Origin: Croceicoccus sp.
Lineage (GTDB): Bacteria; Pseudomonadota; Alphaproteobacteria; Sphingomonadales; Sphingomonadaceae
Direction: 5' to 3'
NCBI GenBank assembly: GCA_002694745.1
Contig: NZMY01000037.1
Coordinates: 124,001-188,000, forward strand
DNA: 64,000 nucleotides
In this document: in pieces, positions 53,837 to 63,769 of the stretch
How positions within the stretch are numbered: the stretch's first letter is position 1
Layout: each line of letters opens with the position of its first letter
Program-made: the position numbers and the translations under genes
Notes under the pieces: model-generated
Told to the model about the DNA's origin: nothing
What the model saw: the letters and a program-made list of their open reading frames with translations, nothing else
Databases searched by the model: none

Positions 53837-54372
53837 ACGAGCCGATCAGCAACAAAGCCGACGCACCGCCCGCAGCGAAACATCAGCCCGCTTACCGGCA
53901 GAAGTCCGTCCTCTGGTGGGCGATGGTCTGCGTGCCCGTCATCGTCGTGCTTGGCCTGTTGTCGGGCCAGCTTTCCGGTTCGGGAGCGGACGATCCCTGG
54001 TTCGAGGCGCTGGTCAAGCCCGACATCTATCCGCCCGGCTGGCTGTTTGGTGTCGTATGGACAATCCTCTACGCGCTCATGGGCTTTGCTCTCGCGCTGG
54101 TGTTGGCAAGCGACCGCAAGGAGCATAAGAAATCCGCGCTGGTGATGTTCGGCGTCCAGTTCGCCGCCAATCTTCTGTGGTCGCCGATCTTTTTCGGCAT
54201 GCACATGATCGCCTTCGGCTTCTTCTGGATCGTGATGATGGTCGTGCTGGTGCTGGCCACTATCGCCTATTTCGCGCGAGTGAGTCCGCTGGCGGCGGGG
54301 TTGCTGGTGCCGTATCTGGCATGGGTCGCATTCGCATCGGTGCTCAACCTGCAATTCTGGCAGTTGAACTGA
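53833..54372 (+). CDS. tspO: TspO/MBR family membrane protein
   Basis: A 179-residue protein with an N-terminal polar tail then five hydrophobic helices, including the family motifs WFEALVKPDIYPPGWLFGVVWT (seen as KPDIYPPGWLFGVVWTILYA) and FAANLLWSPIFFG. TspO binds tetrapyrroles and modulates photosynthesis genes or stress in alphaproteobacteria; no bacteriochlorophyll genes are in this window. ATG 53833 overlaps the tlyA TGA. Confidence 0.92.
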   Translation: MNEPISNKADAPPAAKHQPAYRQKSVLWWAMVCVPVIVVLGLLSGQLSGSGADDPWFEALVKPDIYPPGWLFGVVWTILYALMGFALALVLASDRKEHKKSALVMFGVQFAANLLWSPIFFGMHMIAFGFFWIVMMVVLVLATIAYFARVSPLAAGLLVPYLAWVAFASVLNLQFWQLN

Positions 54373-54514
54373 CGCCGGATCATCTGCGCGACATCTCCGC
54401 AAAAAAATGGCTTGAGGCTTAGCAAGCTTTTATTTCTACCCGCGTCAAATCGCTCTCGTTATCTCGTTGATCGAGCAGCCAGACCGCTGTGCGACCTGAC
54501 AACGGGAGCGTATC

Positions 54515-55429
54515 TTGCCGCGTGCATTGACCCATCTCGAACGGCTAGAGGCCGAGAGTATCCATATCATCCGCGAAGTGGCGGCAGAGGCCGACAACCC
54601 GGTCATGCTCTACTCCGTCGGCAAGGACAGCGCCGTGATGCTGCATCTTGCCAAGAAGGCATTCTATCCCAGCCCGCCGCCGTTCCCCCTGCTGCACGTC
54701 GACACGACCTGGAAATTCAAGGCGATGTACGAGCTGCGCGAGAAGGCGGCGAAGGACGCGGGGATGGAGCTGCTGGTCTATCAGAACCCCGAGGCGAAGG
54801 AGCGCGGCATCAACCCGTTCGACCACGGTCCGCTGCACACCGACATGTGGAAGACCGAGGGGCTGAAGCAGGCGCTCGACAAATACGGTTTCGACGCGGC
54901 CTTCGGCGGTGCACGGCGCGACGAGGAGAAGAGCCGCGCGAAGGAGCGCGTGTTTTCGTTCCGCACCGCCAGCCATGGCTGGGACCCCAAGAACCAGCGG
55001 CCGGAACTCTGGAACCTTTACAACGCGAAGAAGGCGAAAGGGGAGAGCATCCGAGTCTTCCCCATCTCCAACTGGACCGAGCTGGACATCTGGCAATACA
55101 TCCAGCTTGAGGGCATCGAGATCGTCCCGCTCTATTTTGCCGCCAAGCGCCCCACCTTCATTTACGAGGGCGGCCTGTTCATGGCCGACGACATCGAGCG
55201 ACTGGAGCAGGTGATGGGTACCCGGCCCGAGATCACCGAACGCTCGGTCCGCTTTCGCACGCTGGGCTGCTTCCCGCTGACCGGTGCGGTCCAGAGCGAG
55301 GCGACCACGCTGTCCGAAGTCATTCAGGAAACGCTGCTCACCACGACCAGCGAACGGCAGGGCCGTGTCATCGACAAGGATGCCGGCGGCGCCGGCATGG
55401 AGAAGAAGAAGCAGGAGGGTTATTTCTGA
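54515..55429 (+). CDS. cysD: Sulfate adenylyltransferase subunit 2
   Basis: Small subunit that makes APS from ATP and sulfate, driven by the CysN GTPase. The 304-residue protein is near-identical in pattern to E. coli Cys[16 protein letters not shown], the PP-loop [48 protein letters not shown]. The start is TTG 54515 ([11 protein letters not shown]) with GGGAG upstream; no ATG fits the conserved N-terminus. The stop overlaps the cysNC start (TGATG). The upstream 142 bp should hold the operon promoter. Confidence 0.95.
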   Translation: MPRALTHLERLEAESIHIIREVAAEADNPVMLYSVGKDSAVMLHLAKKAFYPSPPPFPLLHVDTTWKFKAMYELREKAAKDAGMELLVYQNPEAKERGINPFDHGPLHTDMWKTEGLKQALDKYGFDAAFGGARRDEEKSRAKERVFSFRTASHGWDPKNQRPELWNLYNAKKAKGESIRVFPISNWTELDIWQYIQLEGIEIVPLYFAAKRPTFIYEGGLFMADDIERLEQVMGTRPEITERSVRFRTLGCFPLTGAVQSEATTLSEVIQETLLTTTSERQGRVIDKDAGGAGMEKKKQEGYF

Positions 55430-57360
55430 TGGCCGACATCGAAAAAGAGCCCGTCTACAAGACCGATGCGCTGATCGCGGAAGATATCGACGCATATCTC
55501 GAAACGCACCAGCACAAGACCATGCTCCGCTTCATCACCTGCGGCAGCGTGGACGACGGCAAGAGCACGCTGATCGGGCGCCTGCTCTACGATTCCAAGA
55601 TGATTTTCGAGGACCAGCTCGACGCGTTGCAATCCGACAGCAAGAAGGTCGGCACGCAGGGCGAGGAAATCGATTTCGCGCTGCTGGTCGACGGGCTTGC
55701 GGCAGAGCGCGAGCAGGGCATCACCATCGACGTCGCCTATCGCTTCTTCTCGACCGAAAAGCGCAAGTTCATCGTCGCCGACACGCCGGGGCACGAGCAA
55801 TATACGCGCAATATGGTGACGGGTGCATCGACCGCCGATCTGGCCGTCATCCTCGTCGATGCGCGCAAGGGCGTGTTGGTGCAAACGAGGCGGCACAGCT
55901 ATCTCGCCCATCTGGTCGGCATCAAGCATGTCGTGCTGGCGGTGAACAAGATGGACCTGGTCGACTACGACCGCTCGGCCTTCCTCGACATCGTGCAGGA
56001 TTACCGAGAATTCGCCGAGGAACTGGGGATCGAGGCGTTCACCGCCATCCCGATCTCCGGCTTCAAGGGCGACAATATCACCGAACTGTCGGCCAACACG
56101 CCGTGGTACACCGGTCCGACCCTTATGCAGCACCTGGAATCGGTGGAGCTGTCGGCGGACGAGGATCTCGCCAAGCCTTTCCGCATGCCGGTGCAATGGG
56201 TGAACCGCCCGAACCTCGATTTCCGTGGCTTTTCGGGGCAGATCACCGGCGGCACGGTCAAGCCGGGCGATCCCGTCCGTATTGTGCCATCGGGCAAGTC
56301 CAGCACCGCGAAGTCGATCGTCACCTTCGATGGCGATCTGGAAGAGGCGCAGGCCGGTCAGTCGGTCACCATCACGCTGGAGGACGAGGTTGACGTCTCG
56401 CGCGGCAGTGTGATCGCCGCCGCCGACAATCCGCCCGAAAGCGCCGACCAGTTCGAATCCACCATCGTGTGGATGGCGGATGAGGCGATGCTGCCGGGCC
56501 GCTCCTACTGGCTGAAATGCGCGGCGCAGACCGTGTCGTGCAGCCTGCAGGCGCCGAAGTACCAGATCGACGTCAACACGCTGGATCATCTGGCGGCCAA
56601 GACGCTAGAACTGAATGCCATCGGCGTGACCGAGATGGTGACGGACAAGCCGCTGACCTTCCTGCCCTATCGCGACGATCAGGGCCGGCTGAACAAGGCG
56701 CTGGGCGGGTTCATACTGATCGACAAGATCACGAACCAGACGGTCGCCGCCGGCATGATCCATTTCGCGCTGCGCCGTTCCCAGAACGTACACTGGCAGG
56801 CGATGGACATCACGCGCGAGGCGCGCGCCGATCTCAAGAACCAGAAGCCGAAGGTGCTCTGGTTCACCGGCCTGTCGGGTTCGGGCAAGTCGACCATCGC
56901 CAATCTGGTGGAGAAGCGGCTGCACCGGATGAACCGCCACAGCTTCCTGCTGGACGGCGACAATGTGCGCCACGGGCTCAACAAGGACCTCGGCTTTACT
57001 GACGCCGACCGGATCGAGAATATCCGCCGCGTGGGCGAGGTCGCGCGCCTGATGACCGACGCGGGTATTATCGTCGTCACCGCCTTCATCAGCCCGTTCC
57101 GCGCCGAGCGCGACATGGTGCGCGCGATGATGGAGGAAGGCGAATTCGTCGAGGTCTTCATCGATACCCCGCTCAGCGTGGCGGAATCGCGCGATGTGAA
57201 GGGCCTCTACAAGAAGGCGCGTTCGGGTGAACTCAAGAATTTCACCGGCATCGACAGCCCCTATGAAGCGCCCGAGAGCCCGGAAATCCGGATCGACACG
57301 ACGAGCATGACGGCCGAGGAAGCCGCCGACCGTATCGTCGAACATGTGCTAGGGTGGTGA
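55429..57360 (+). CDS. cysNC: Bifunctional sulfate adenylyltransferase subunit 1 / APS kinase
   Basis: A fused enzyme of 643 residues. CysN part: GTPase G1 [20 protein letters not shown]3 [13 protein letters not shown]4 NKMD. CysC part from about residue 470: P-loop [30 protein letters not shown], and the APS kinase lid region [13 protein letters not shown]. Together with CysD it yields PAPS. The fusion is common in alphaproteobacteria. cysQ starts 2 bp downstream. Confidence 0.95.
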   Translation: MADIEKEPVYKTDALIAEDIDAYLETHQHKTMLRFITCGSVDDGKSTLIGRLLYDSKMIFEDQLDALQSDSKKVGTQGEEIDFALLVDGLAAEREQGITIDVAYRFFSTEKRKFIVADTPGHEQYTRNMVTGASTADLAVILVDARKGVLVQTRRHSYLAHLVGIKHVVLAVNKMDLVDYDRSAFLDIVQDYREFAEELGIEAFTAIPISGFKGDNITELSANTPWYTGPTLMQHLESVELSADEDLAKPFRMPVQWVNRPNLDFRGFSGQITGGTVKPGDPVRIVPSGKSSTAKSIVTFDGDLEEAQAGQSVTITLEDEVDVSRGSVIAAADNPPESADQFESTIVWMADEAMLPGRSYWLKCAAQTVSCSLQAPKYQIDVNTLDHLAAKTLELNAIGVTEMVTDKPLTFLPYRDDQGRLNKALGGFILIDKITNQTVAAGMIHFALRRSQNVHWQAMDITREARADLKNQKPKVLWFTGLSGSGKSTIANLVEKRLHRMNRHSFLLDGDNVRHGLNKDLGFTDADRIENIRRVGEVARLMTDAGIIVVTAFISPFRAERDMVRAMMEEGEFVEVFIDTPLSVAESRDVKGLYKKARSGELKNFTGIDSPYEAPESPEIRIDTTSMTAEEAADRIVEHVLGW

Positions 57361-57362
57361 CG

Positions 57363-58112
57363 ATGGGTGAAGCGATCATCAAGGACGATGCCGAACTGGC
57401 GGCGCGGCTGGCCGAATTCGCCGGACGCATCGCGGTCGAGGTGCGCGACAGCGGCCTGATCGACGGCAAGCCGCTGGGCAGCGCGGGCGACAATACCGCC
57501 AACGCTTTCCTGATGCGCGCCATCGCGGCGCAGCGGCCCGAGGACGGCGTGCTATCCGAGGAAAGCCGCGACACGCTGGAACGGCTGCACAAGGACCGCG
57601 TGTGGATCATCGACCCGGTCGACGGCACCCGCGAATATGGCGAACGCCGGACCGATTGGGCCGTCCACGTGGGTCTTGCGATCAAGGGGGAGCCGGTGAT
57701 CGGCGCTGTTGCGCTACCCGGCGTTCCCGAAGTGCTGCGCACCGACCGGATCGCAGCCCTGCCGCAGGCGCCCGAAAAGCTGCGCATGGTCGTCAGCCGC
57801 ACGCGCCCCGGCAAGGACAGCGAGGCCGTGGCCGAGGCCATCGGGGCGGAACTGGTCCCGATGGGCAGCGCGGGCGCCAAGGCCATGGCGATCATCCGCG
57901 GCGAGGCGGATATCTATCTGCATTCGGGCGGCCAGTACGAGTGGGACAATTGCGCTCCCGCCGCGGTGGCCTTGGCGCATGGGCTGCACGCCTCGCGCAT
58001 CGACGGGTCGCCCTTGCTCTATAACCGCGAGGATGTTTCGCTCCCCGACCTGCTGATCTGCCGCAAGGAGCATGCGGAGCGGGTGCTCAAGCTGGTGTCG
58101 GAACTGTCCTGA
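57363..58112 (+). CDS. cysQ: 3'(2'),5'-bisphosphate nucleotidase CysQ
   Basis: Removes the 3' phosphate of PAP, the inhibitory by-product of PAPS use. The 249-residue inositol-monophosphatase-fold protein has LSEES, the metal site DPVDGTREY and the C-terminal WDNCAPAAVALAHG. ATG 57363 is chosen; overlapping GTG codons at 57354 and 57357 are possible alternatives. It closes the cysD-cysNC-cysQ operon. PAPS reductase and sulfite reductase genes are not in the window. Confidence 0.92.
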   Translation: MGEAIIKDDAELAARLAEFAGRIAVEVRDSGLIDGKPLGSAGDNTANAFLMRAIAAQRPEDGVLSEESRDTLERLHKDRVWIIDPVDGTREYGERRTDWAVHVGLAIKGEPVIGAVALPGVPEVLRTDRIAALPQAPEKLRMVVSRTRPGKDSEAVAEAIGAELVPMGSAGAKAMAIIRGEADIYLHSGGQYEWDNCAPAAVALAHGLHASRIDGSPLLYNREDVSLPDLLICRKEHAERVLKLVSELS

Positions 58113-58124
58113 CGGCTTTCGTGC

Positions 58125-58160
58125 CCTGGACCCGGCCCTGCGGTGGGGCCGGGGCCCAGG
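58125..58160. terminator. GC-rich hairpin between convergent cysQ and SDR gene
   Basis: CCTGG (58125-58129) pairs with CCAGG (58156-58160), and inside it CCCGGCCC (58131-58138) pairs with GGGCCGGG (58046 position set 58146-58153), closing a 7-nt loop. No T-tract follows on either strand, so it is terminator-like rather than a classical rho-independent site. It could serve both converging genes. Confidence 0.4.
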
Positions 58161-58167
58161 TTGCCCG

Positions 58168-58929
58168 TCAGCCCAAGGGCGGTTGACCATTGGCCGCGGT
58201 GACGCCGCCATCGACCGGCAGGATCACGCCCGACACCATGCGCGCGTCGTCGCTCGCCAGGAACGTAATCACCGCCGCGACGTCGGACGGCTGCGCGGGA
58301 GGGTCGAGCGGCATGCGTTCCTTGAACTTGGCCAGCTTCTCCTCGTCCTCCAGAATGCCTTGCGCCATCTTCGTATCGGTCAGCGAGGGGGCGACCGCGT
58401 TCACCCGTATCCCGCGCTTGCCCAGATCCAGCGCCAGAGCGCGCGTGAAATTGGTCACCGCGCCTTTCGAGGTGTTGTAGGCCAGCATTCCCCAGTCGCC
58501 GCCCATGCCGGAAACCGAACTGGTATTCACGATGCAGCCGCCCGTCTTCTCAAGATGCGGGATGGCCGCGCGGCTGCAATGGAACACGCCATCGACATTG
58601 GTACGAAGGACCTTGTCCCAATCCTCGTCGGTCAGCTCGTCCGGCGGTCCGGTGACCGCGACGCCCGCATTATTGACCAGCACGTCGATCCGGCCGGTCC
58701 TTTCGGCGACCATGTCGATCGCCGCCTTCACATTGTCCGGGGCGCGTACGTCGACCTTCACCGTAAAGGCCTTGTCGCCCGGCATCTTGGTAAGGGCCTG
58801 TTCGACCGAATCCGAATGACCGAAAAGGGCGACCGTCGCGCCCTCTTGGGCAAAGCGTTGTGCGGTTGCCGTGCCTATTCCCGATCCCGCGCCCGTCACG
58901 ATGACCGTTTTGTCCTTGAAGCGTTCCAT
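58168..58929 (-). CDS. SDR-family NAD(P) oxidoreductase
   Basis: A 253-residue classical short-chain dehydrogenase: cofactor-binding TGAGSGIGTATAQRF, NNAG motif (LVNNAGVAV), catalytic Ser in NTSSVSGMGG and YNTSK (Tyr/Lys), and the C-terminal SGVILPVDGG. Substrate cannot be assigned; 3-oxoacyl-ACP reductase-like and alcohol dehydrogenase roles are both possible. It is convergent with cysQ and has no obvious operon partner. Confidence 0.88.
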   Translation of the reverse strand: MERFKDKTVIVTGAGSGIGTATAQRFAQEGATVALFGHSDSVEQALTKMPGDKAFTVKVDVRAPDNVKAAIDMVAERTGRIDVLVNNAGVAVTGPPDELTDEDWDKVLRTNVDGVFHCSRAAIPHLEKTGGCIVNTSSVSGMGGDWGMLAYNTSKGAVTNFTRALALDLGKRGIRVNAVAPSLTDTKMAQGILEDEEKLAKFKERMPLDPPAQPSDVAAVITFLASDDARMVSGVILPVDGGVTAANGQPPLG

Positions 58930-59045
58930 TTAAATCCCTGTCGATATTGCATGTTCGAAAGGCCGTAGATCGGCCTGCGCTTGCAATATGGACTGGTCAG
59001 AAACGCTTTTGTTCCGTTCGCCACCGGCGGTGCCGGGCAGGCCGG

Positions 59046-59486
59046 TCAGCCTTTTTCCAGCAGCCGTGAAACCGTGTCGATCGCATAGCCGTACCCTGCC
59101 ACGCCGCAGCCTACGATCACGCCTGCGGCCAGATCGGACAGCATGCTGCGGTGGCGAAAACTCTCTCGCGCATGGACGTTCGAGATGTGAACCTCGACAA
59201 ACGGTCCGTCGAACGCGGCCAGCGCGTCGCGGATCGCGATAGAGGTGTGGGTATAGGCGGCGGGGTTGATGACGATGCCATCCGCCTTGCCGCGTGCTTC
59301 CTGGATCCAAGTGACCAGATCGCCTTCGGAATTGGATTGGGTGAACCGCATCGCATGGCCCAGCGAACGGCAGCGTTCGGCGCACATGCTCTCGACATCG
59401 TCGAGCGTGTCACGGCCATAGATTTCGGGCTCCCGCGTGCCCAAAAGGTTCAGATTGGGCCCGTTAAATACGCAGATCAGCCCCAT
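59046..59486 (-). CDS. aroQ: 3-dehydroquinate dehydratase, type II
   Basis: Third step of the shikimate pathway. The 146-residue protein has [18 protein letters not shown] (with the catalytic Tyr in EIYG and the Arg before it), [17 protein letters not shown] and [16 protein letters not shown] (catalytic His). GGGGGA precedes ATG 59486. The TREPEIYG variant of the usual GxREPxxYG is normal. It stands alone. Confidence 0.94.
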   Translation of the reverse strand: MGLICVFNGPNLNLLGTREPEIYGRDTLDDVESMCAERCRSLGHAMRFTQSNSEGDLVTWIQEARGKADGIVINPAAYTHTSIAIRDALAAFDGPFVEVHISNVHARESFRHRSMLSDLAAGVIVGCGVAGYGYAIDTVSRLLEKG

Positions 59487-59595
59487 GATGTCGTCCCCCG
59501 CCGGTGCATGCGCCCGTCTCGTGACATGACTGCCGGTTTGTTGCAATGGGTGCCGGTCGATCCGAATACTCTGGTGCCGGCGCGCAAGCGACTGA

Positions 59596-59994
59596 TCAGC
59601 AATTCCGGACCAGGATCGTGCGCAGCGAATCCTCAAGAATTCCGTGAGAGCAGGGCTTGGCGCAAACGGTTGCAGTGGGATAGCGCAGCTTAAGCGCATC
59701 GGGTTTGGCGTGGCCGGAATGGAAAATGATCGGAACGTCCATTTCCACAAGCCGGTCGGCCAAGGGTATCACGTCGCCATCGGTCAGTTGAACATCCAGA
59801 ACGGCCGCCTGCGGGCGCATCGCGCCGATCGCAGTCATCGCACGGGCGACACTGGGATATGGCCCGTCGACGGTAAAGCCCGAATCCTCGAGCCGATCGT
59901 GTAGGTCGAATGCGATGATCATTTCATCTTCAACAAGAAGAATCACTGGCCGTTCTCTGCAATCCATTTGCTGGACTGGCCCCCCCGCAGTCAT
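59596..59994 (-). CDS. Single-domain response regulator
   Basis: A receiver-only protein of about 132 residues with no output domain: acidic pair in [10 protein letters not shown], phosphoacceptor Asp in [11 protein letters not shown], switch region [14 protein letters not shown], and conserved Lys in CAKPCS. The IFHSGH segment resembles the FATGUY-type switch of alphaproteobacterial stress regulators such as SdrG. It sits behind a perfect EcfG-type promoter, so a role in general stress signalling is likely. The start may instead be ATG 59967. Confidence 0.82.
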   Translation of the reverse strand: MTAGGPVQQMDCRERPVILLVEDEMIIAFDLHDRLEDSGFTVDGPYPSVARAMTAIGAMRPQAAVLDVQLTDGDVIPLADRLVEMDVPIIFHSGHAKPDALKLRYPTATVCAKPCSHGILEDSLRTILVRNC

Positions 59995-60085
59995 GATCGA
60001 ACCGACTACCCCACTAAAACGCTGCAAGCTTCAATTGTCGTTACCCGGATCTGTCCCGTCCGGGATAGCCGACCGCAAATTCGAA

Positions 60086-60110
60086 AACGCGGGATGTGAC
60101 ACCGGGTTCC
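60086..60110 (-). promoter_or_regulatory. Consensus EcfG (general stress sigma factor) promoter
   Basis: On the minus strand GGAAC (60110-60106), a 16-nt spacer, then CGTT (60089-60086): an exact match to the alphaproteobacterial GGAAC-N16/17-CGTT consensus. Transcription would begin near 60079, about 85 nt before the response regulator start. Confidence 0.65.
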
Positions 60111-60134
60111 GTGCAGCGACGAATATACCAAATG

Positions 60135-62225
60135 TTATAGACGTGTGGTGGGGTTCGACAAGGTGGCCCGGTCAATCAGCAATTGGCTGTGCAAAACTTG
60201 CGGCAATTGCTCGGCACCCTGTCCCGGACGATACCACAGATACAATGGAACGCCCGCGGCGCCCTGGCTGGCGAGAAAGCGGGTGATCGCGGGGTCGCGG
60301 CGCGTCCAGTCGCCGACCATGACGGTCACCCCGTGTTCGTCAAAGCTGTCGATGACGGAATCGCGATCGATCGCCACGCTTTCATTGACCTTGCAGGTCA
60401 CGCACCAATCGGCGGTGAAATAGAGGAACACAGGGCCTTTCGCCCGTGCCTGCGCCAAGGCCTGTTCGTCAAACGGAATCGAGCCGGGAATAGCGACATC
60501 CGATCCCCGATCACCGTCCGGCGGCGCAAGGGCGCTGGCACCGGCCGCACCGACGACCGCGACGAGGCAGGCCGCGACGGCAGGCATCAGGGCCGATCCG
60601 CCGCCCCGCTGTTTCCTCCGCGCGATCCAGCACAGGCCCAGCACGATTGCCACGATGACCAGTCCGCCCGCCAGCAGCGGCACGCCGCCCAGCCGCACGC
60701 ACAGCCACAGCAGTGCGAGCCCAGTCAGCGCCATTGGCATGGCCATGATATGGCGGAACCGAACCATCCACGCGCCGGGCCTTGGCAACATGCGCCGCAC
60801 GGCGGGGATGAAACCGATCGCGAGGAAAGGCGCGGCCAGCCCAAGGCCGAGTGCTGCGAACAGAACAAGCGCCTGCACCGGCGGTAGAAGCAGTGCCGCG
60901 CCCATCGCCGCCGCCATGAAGGGCGCGGTACAAGGCGTGGCCGCGACCGCCGCGAGCAGGCCGGTCATGAATGCGCCGCCTCCGCCAGCCTCGACCCGGA
61001 CGGGCAGGGTGAATTCGAACATGCCGGCCAGATTGGCGGTGATCGCCGCCACCAGTGCAAGCAGCAGCACGACCGTGGCCGGTTCCTGCAACTGGAAGGC
61101 CCAGCCAACCTCGTTCCCGGCGGCGCGCAGGGCCAGCATCACCGTGCCCAGCGCGAGGACGGCCAGCACGACCCCTGCCGTATAGGCCAGCGCCTCGCGC
61201 CGCGCCGCATGGCCGTCTCCGCCCGCGCGCGCCAGATGGATCGCCTTCAGGCTGAGGATGGGGAAAACGCACGGCATGATGTTCAGCAGCAGGCCGCCCG
61301 CAAAGGCCGCCAGCACAAGCGCCAGCCCCGCGCCGCCCCACAATGTATCGGGAACGCCGCCCGCTGCCGCGACTGCTGGCACATCTCCCGGTTCTGCCGT
61401 GAAGGCGATGCCGGTCCCCGCACCGTCGAGGCGCAGGACCATGGCGACCGGTCCGTCGCCTTCCGCGCCTTGCCGCGCCGTGGTGGAGGCGCCCAGCCAG
61501 TCCCCTTCGCGAGAGAAGCTCTGCGGCGCGGCATAATCGACATAGCCGTCGTCGGCGACGAAGAGGTGCGGATCCGAGGCCTCCGCCCCGGCGGCAAGGG
61601 GGACGGCGATCCGCATCTGCTCGCCGTCGATGGCATAGCGGCCCTGTGACGCGACCGGGGCGGGGAGCGCCTGTCGCCAGCGGTCGAAGCGTGCATCCGC
61701 TTTGCCCGCCGTCTGGGCAACCGTGATCGTTGCGGACAGATCGGCCTGTTCGGGAACGCACACGCGGTCGGTACACGCCAGCCAGTCGGCCTCCACCCCG
61801 ATCTTCAGCCTTGAACCCGGCGCCGCATCGTCCGGCACCGTAAAGGGCACCAGCACCGCATAGGGCCCTTCGTACACATGGTTCATCAGCGTGCCGATCA
61901 GCAGCGGCTCGGGCGTCGGATAGCGCGGTTCCCCGGTGCTCGCCCCGACGGGCAGGTCCCAGTCGAGCCCCATGCCGAAACCGGCATCGCCGGGATTGAG
62001 CCAATAGCCGTGCCAGCCGTCCTGCGGCACCATCTCGATCGCCAGTTCGATGGTCTCGCCCGGCATGGCGGCGCGTTCGGGCACAAGCCGGGCCGCGATG
62101 TGATTGGCACGCTGATCCTGCGCGCTTGCCGCAACGGAAACGAAGGCCGCCAGCACGACCAGCAGGGCCGCCGCCAGCAGGCGGATCGACCGGATCGGCA
62201 TCGTGAATGGGCTGGTCTGCATCAT
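60135..62225 (-). CDS. DsbD-family thiol-disulfide reductase (ScsB-like)
   Basis: Moves electrons from cytoplasmic thioredoxin across the inner membrane to periplasmic thiols. The 696-residue protein has a signal peptide, an N-terminal periplasmic domain with a Cys pair (WLACTDRVCVPEQ), a membrane domain of about eight helices with the two redox cysteines (NIMPCVFPILSLKA and AATPCTAPFMAAAMG), and a C-terminal thioredoxin-like domain with ADWCVTCK. The extended N-terminal domain is closer to ScsB than to E. coli DsbD. Start may also be ATG 62222 or 62201. Confidence 0.88.
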   Translation of the reverse strand: MMQTSPFTMPIRSIRLLAAALLVVLAAFVSVAASAQDQRANHIAARLVPERAAMPGETIELAIEMVPQDGWHGYWLNPGDAGFGMGLDWDLPVGASTGEPRYPTPEPLLIGTLMNHVYEGPYAVLVPFTVPDDAAPGSRLKIGVEADWLACTDRVCVPEQADLSATITVAQTAGKADARFDRWRQALPAPVASQGRYAIDGEQMRIAVPLAAGAEASDPHLFVADDGYVDYAAPQSFSREGDWLGASTTARQGAEGDGPVAMVLRLDGAGTGIAFTAEPGDVPAVAAAGGVPDTLWGGAGLALVLAAFAGGLLLNIMPCVFPILSLKAIHLARAGGDGHAARREALAYTAGVVLAVLALGTVMLALRAAGNEVGWAFQLQEPATVVLLLALVAAITANLAGMFEFTLPVRVEAGGGGAFMTGLLAAVAATPCTAPFMAAAMGAALLLPPVQALVLFAALGLGLAAPFLAIGFIPAVRRMLPRPGAWMVRFRHIMAMPMALTGLALLWLCVRLGGVPLLAGGLVIVAIVLGLCWIARRKQRGGGSALMPAVAACLVAVVGAAGASALAPPDGDRGSDVAIPGSIPFDEQALAQARAKGPVFLYFTADWCVTCKVNESVAIDRDSVIDSFDEHGVTVMVGDWTRRDPAITRFLASQGAAGVPLYLWYRPGQGAEQLPQVLHSQLLIDRATLSNPTTRL

Positions 62226-62413
62226 GCGGCGGTCATGAACCTTGGAAAGCGCGCCATGGGGGCCGTGGGGCTTGCACCGGGGCGAGGGGGCGGCCATCTG
62301 GGTGACATATCTAAACTCGCGTGGGACTTAGGGCTGGCTTTGCGCCATGTCCATAAGTGGCGAGGCGCGATGACACCAATGCGCGCGGCCATTTCGCACC
62401 AAAGGGCACTTGG

Positions 62414-63751
62414 ATGTCCGATGATGCAATGGTCGATATCGGGCTGATTGATAGGGCGATGGATGAGATGGCGACAGGCGATACGGGCCATACCGGTGAC
62501 ACGGGCCATACTGGTAAAACGGGCCACACTGGTAAAACGGGCAGGCGCGATGTGGTGATCGTCGGGGGCGGCCTGGTCGGGCTGACACTGGCGCTGGCGC
62601 TGGTGCGGCAGGGGATCACCAGCCATGTGCTCGACGCAGCCGATCCCGCATCGCAAACGGCAGAGGGTTTCGACGGGCGCGCCTCCGCCATCTCCACTGC
62701 CAGCTGGAACCTGTTCGGCAATATCGGCCTTGCCGAGAGGCTGGAGGCCTTTGCCAGCCCGATTACAGAAATCGCCGTCAGCGACCAGTTGAAGCCGGGC
62801 GAACTGCGGTTTCGCCCCGCGCCCGAAGAGGGATCGCTGGGCCGCATGTTCGAAAACCGCCGCCTGCGCCTTGCGCTGTTCGATGCGGTGAAAGACGTGC
62901 CCGAGATCGCCTATCACCCCAATGCCAATGTCACCGTGCGCGAACGCGGCGATCACGGCGTGGCGGCGGTGCTGGACGACGGCAGGCGGTTCGAAGGCAG
63001 CCTTATGGTCGGGGCGGAAGGGCGCGCATCGCCCACGCGTGATCAGGCGGGCCTTGCCATCGCGCATTGGAGCTATCGCCACCGCGCGATCATCTGCGGC
63101 CTTGCGCATGACAAGCCCAACGACGGCATCGCGTGGGAGATATTCTATCCCGCCGGGCCCTTCGCGCTGCTTCCCATGAAGGACGACGATCAGGGCCGCC
63201 ATCGTACCGCCCTGGTCTGGACCGTGGCCGAGGACGACGCCGCCGCGTGGCTGAAGCTGGGCGAGAAGGCGTTCCTTGCCGAAGCGGAAAAGCGCATGGG
63301 CGGGCTGCTGGGCAGGCTTGAGCTTGCCAGCCCGCGGTCGTCCTATCCGCTGGGGTTCCATCACGCGCCTACCATCATTGCCGAGCGGTTGGCGCTGGTG
63401 GGCGATGCCGCGCATGGCATCCACCCGATTGCCGGGCAGGGCCTGAATCTTGGCCTGCGCGACGCGGCGGCGCTGGCCGAAGTGCTGGGCGAAGGCGTGC
63501 GGCTGGGGCTGGACCTCGGCGATGCTGAATTGCTGAAACGCTATCAGCAATGGCGCGGGCTGGACGATCTGATGGTCGCGGTGGCGACCGACGGGCTAAC
63601 ATGGATCTTCGGCGTCCCCGGCCGCGCCGCCAGCGCGATCCGCCGCCTTGGCATGGGCGCGATCGAGCGCACCGATCCGCTGAAGCGCTGGTTCATGGAC
63701 GAGGCGCGCGGCGTGTCGGGCAAGCTTCCCGAACTGCTTCAGGACGGCTGA
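62414..63751 (+). CDS. FAD monooxygenase of the UbiH/COQ6 group with N-terminal Gly-X-Thr repeat
   Basis: Probable ubiquinone-biosynthesis hydroxylase. The 445-residue protein has the FAD-binding DVVIVGGGLVGLTLALAL, the middle DG-type motif in LMVGAEGRASPTR, and GDAAHGIHPIAGQGLNLGLRD. Upstream of the FAD motif lie seven Gly-X-Thr triplets (GDTGHTGDTGHTGKTGHTGKT, given in parts) made by an 18-bp tandem repeat. Several ATGs fit (62414, 62429, 62459, 62468), so the repeat may be wholly or only partly translated. Which ring position it hydroxylates cannot be told. Confidence 0.85.
   Translation: MSDDAMVDIGLIDRAMDEMATGDTGHTGDTGHTGKTGHTGKTGRRDVVIVGGGLVGLTLALALVRQGITSHVLDAADPASQTAEGFDGRASAISTASWNLFGNIGLAERLEAFASPITEIAVSDQLKPGELRFRPAPEEGSLGRMFENRRLRLALFDAVKDVPEIAYHPNANVTVRERGDHGVAAVLDDGRRFEGSLMVGAEGRASPTRDQAGLAIAHWSYRHRAIICGLAHDKPNDGIAWEIFYPAGPFALLPMKDDDQGRHRTALVWTVAEDDAAAWLKLGEKAFLAEAEKRMGGLLGRLELASPRSSYPLGFHHAPTIIAERLALVGDAAHGIHPIAGQGLNLGLRDAAALAEVLGEGVRLGLDLGDAELLKRYQQWRGLDDLMVAVATDGLTWIFGVPGRAASAIRRLGMGAIERTDPLKRWFMDEARGVSGKLPELLQDG
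62483..62536 (+). repeat. 18-bp tandem repeat (three units) encoding Gly-X-Thr triplets
   Basis: Units start at 62483, 62501 and 62519 and share ACGGGCCAYACYGGT. The last two units differ by one base and a partial fourth begins at 62537. The frame encodes repeated GHTG(D/K)T just before the FAD-binding motif. Confidence 0.85.
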
Positions 63752-63769
63752 TCGTTCGGTGAGCGCGGC

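Noticed and set aside
54405-54445. Terminator after tspO (AAGC/GCTT stem followed by T-rich sequence)
   Set aside because: The stem is only four base pairs and the T-run is broken; not convincing.
62483-62536. CRISPR-like repeat
   Set aside because: The 18-bp units are directly adjacent without spacers and lie in frame within a gene.
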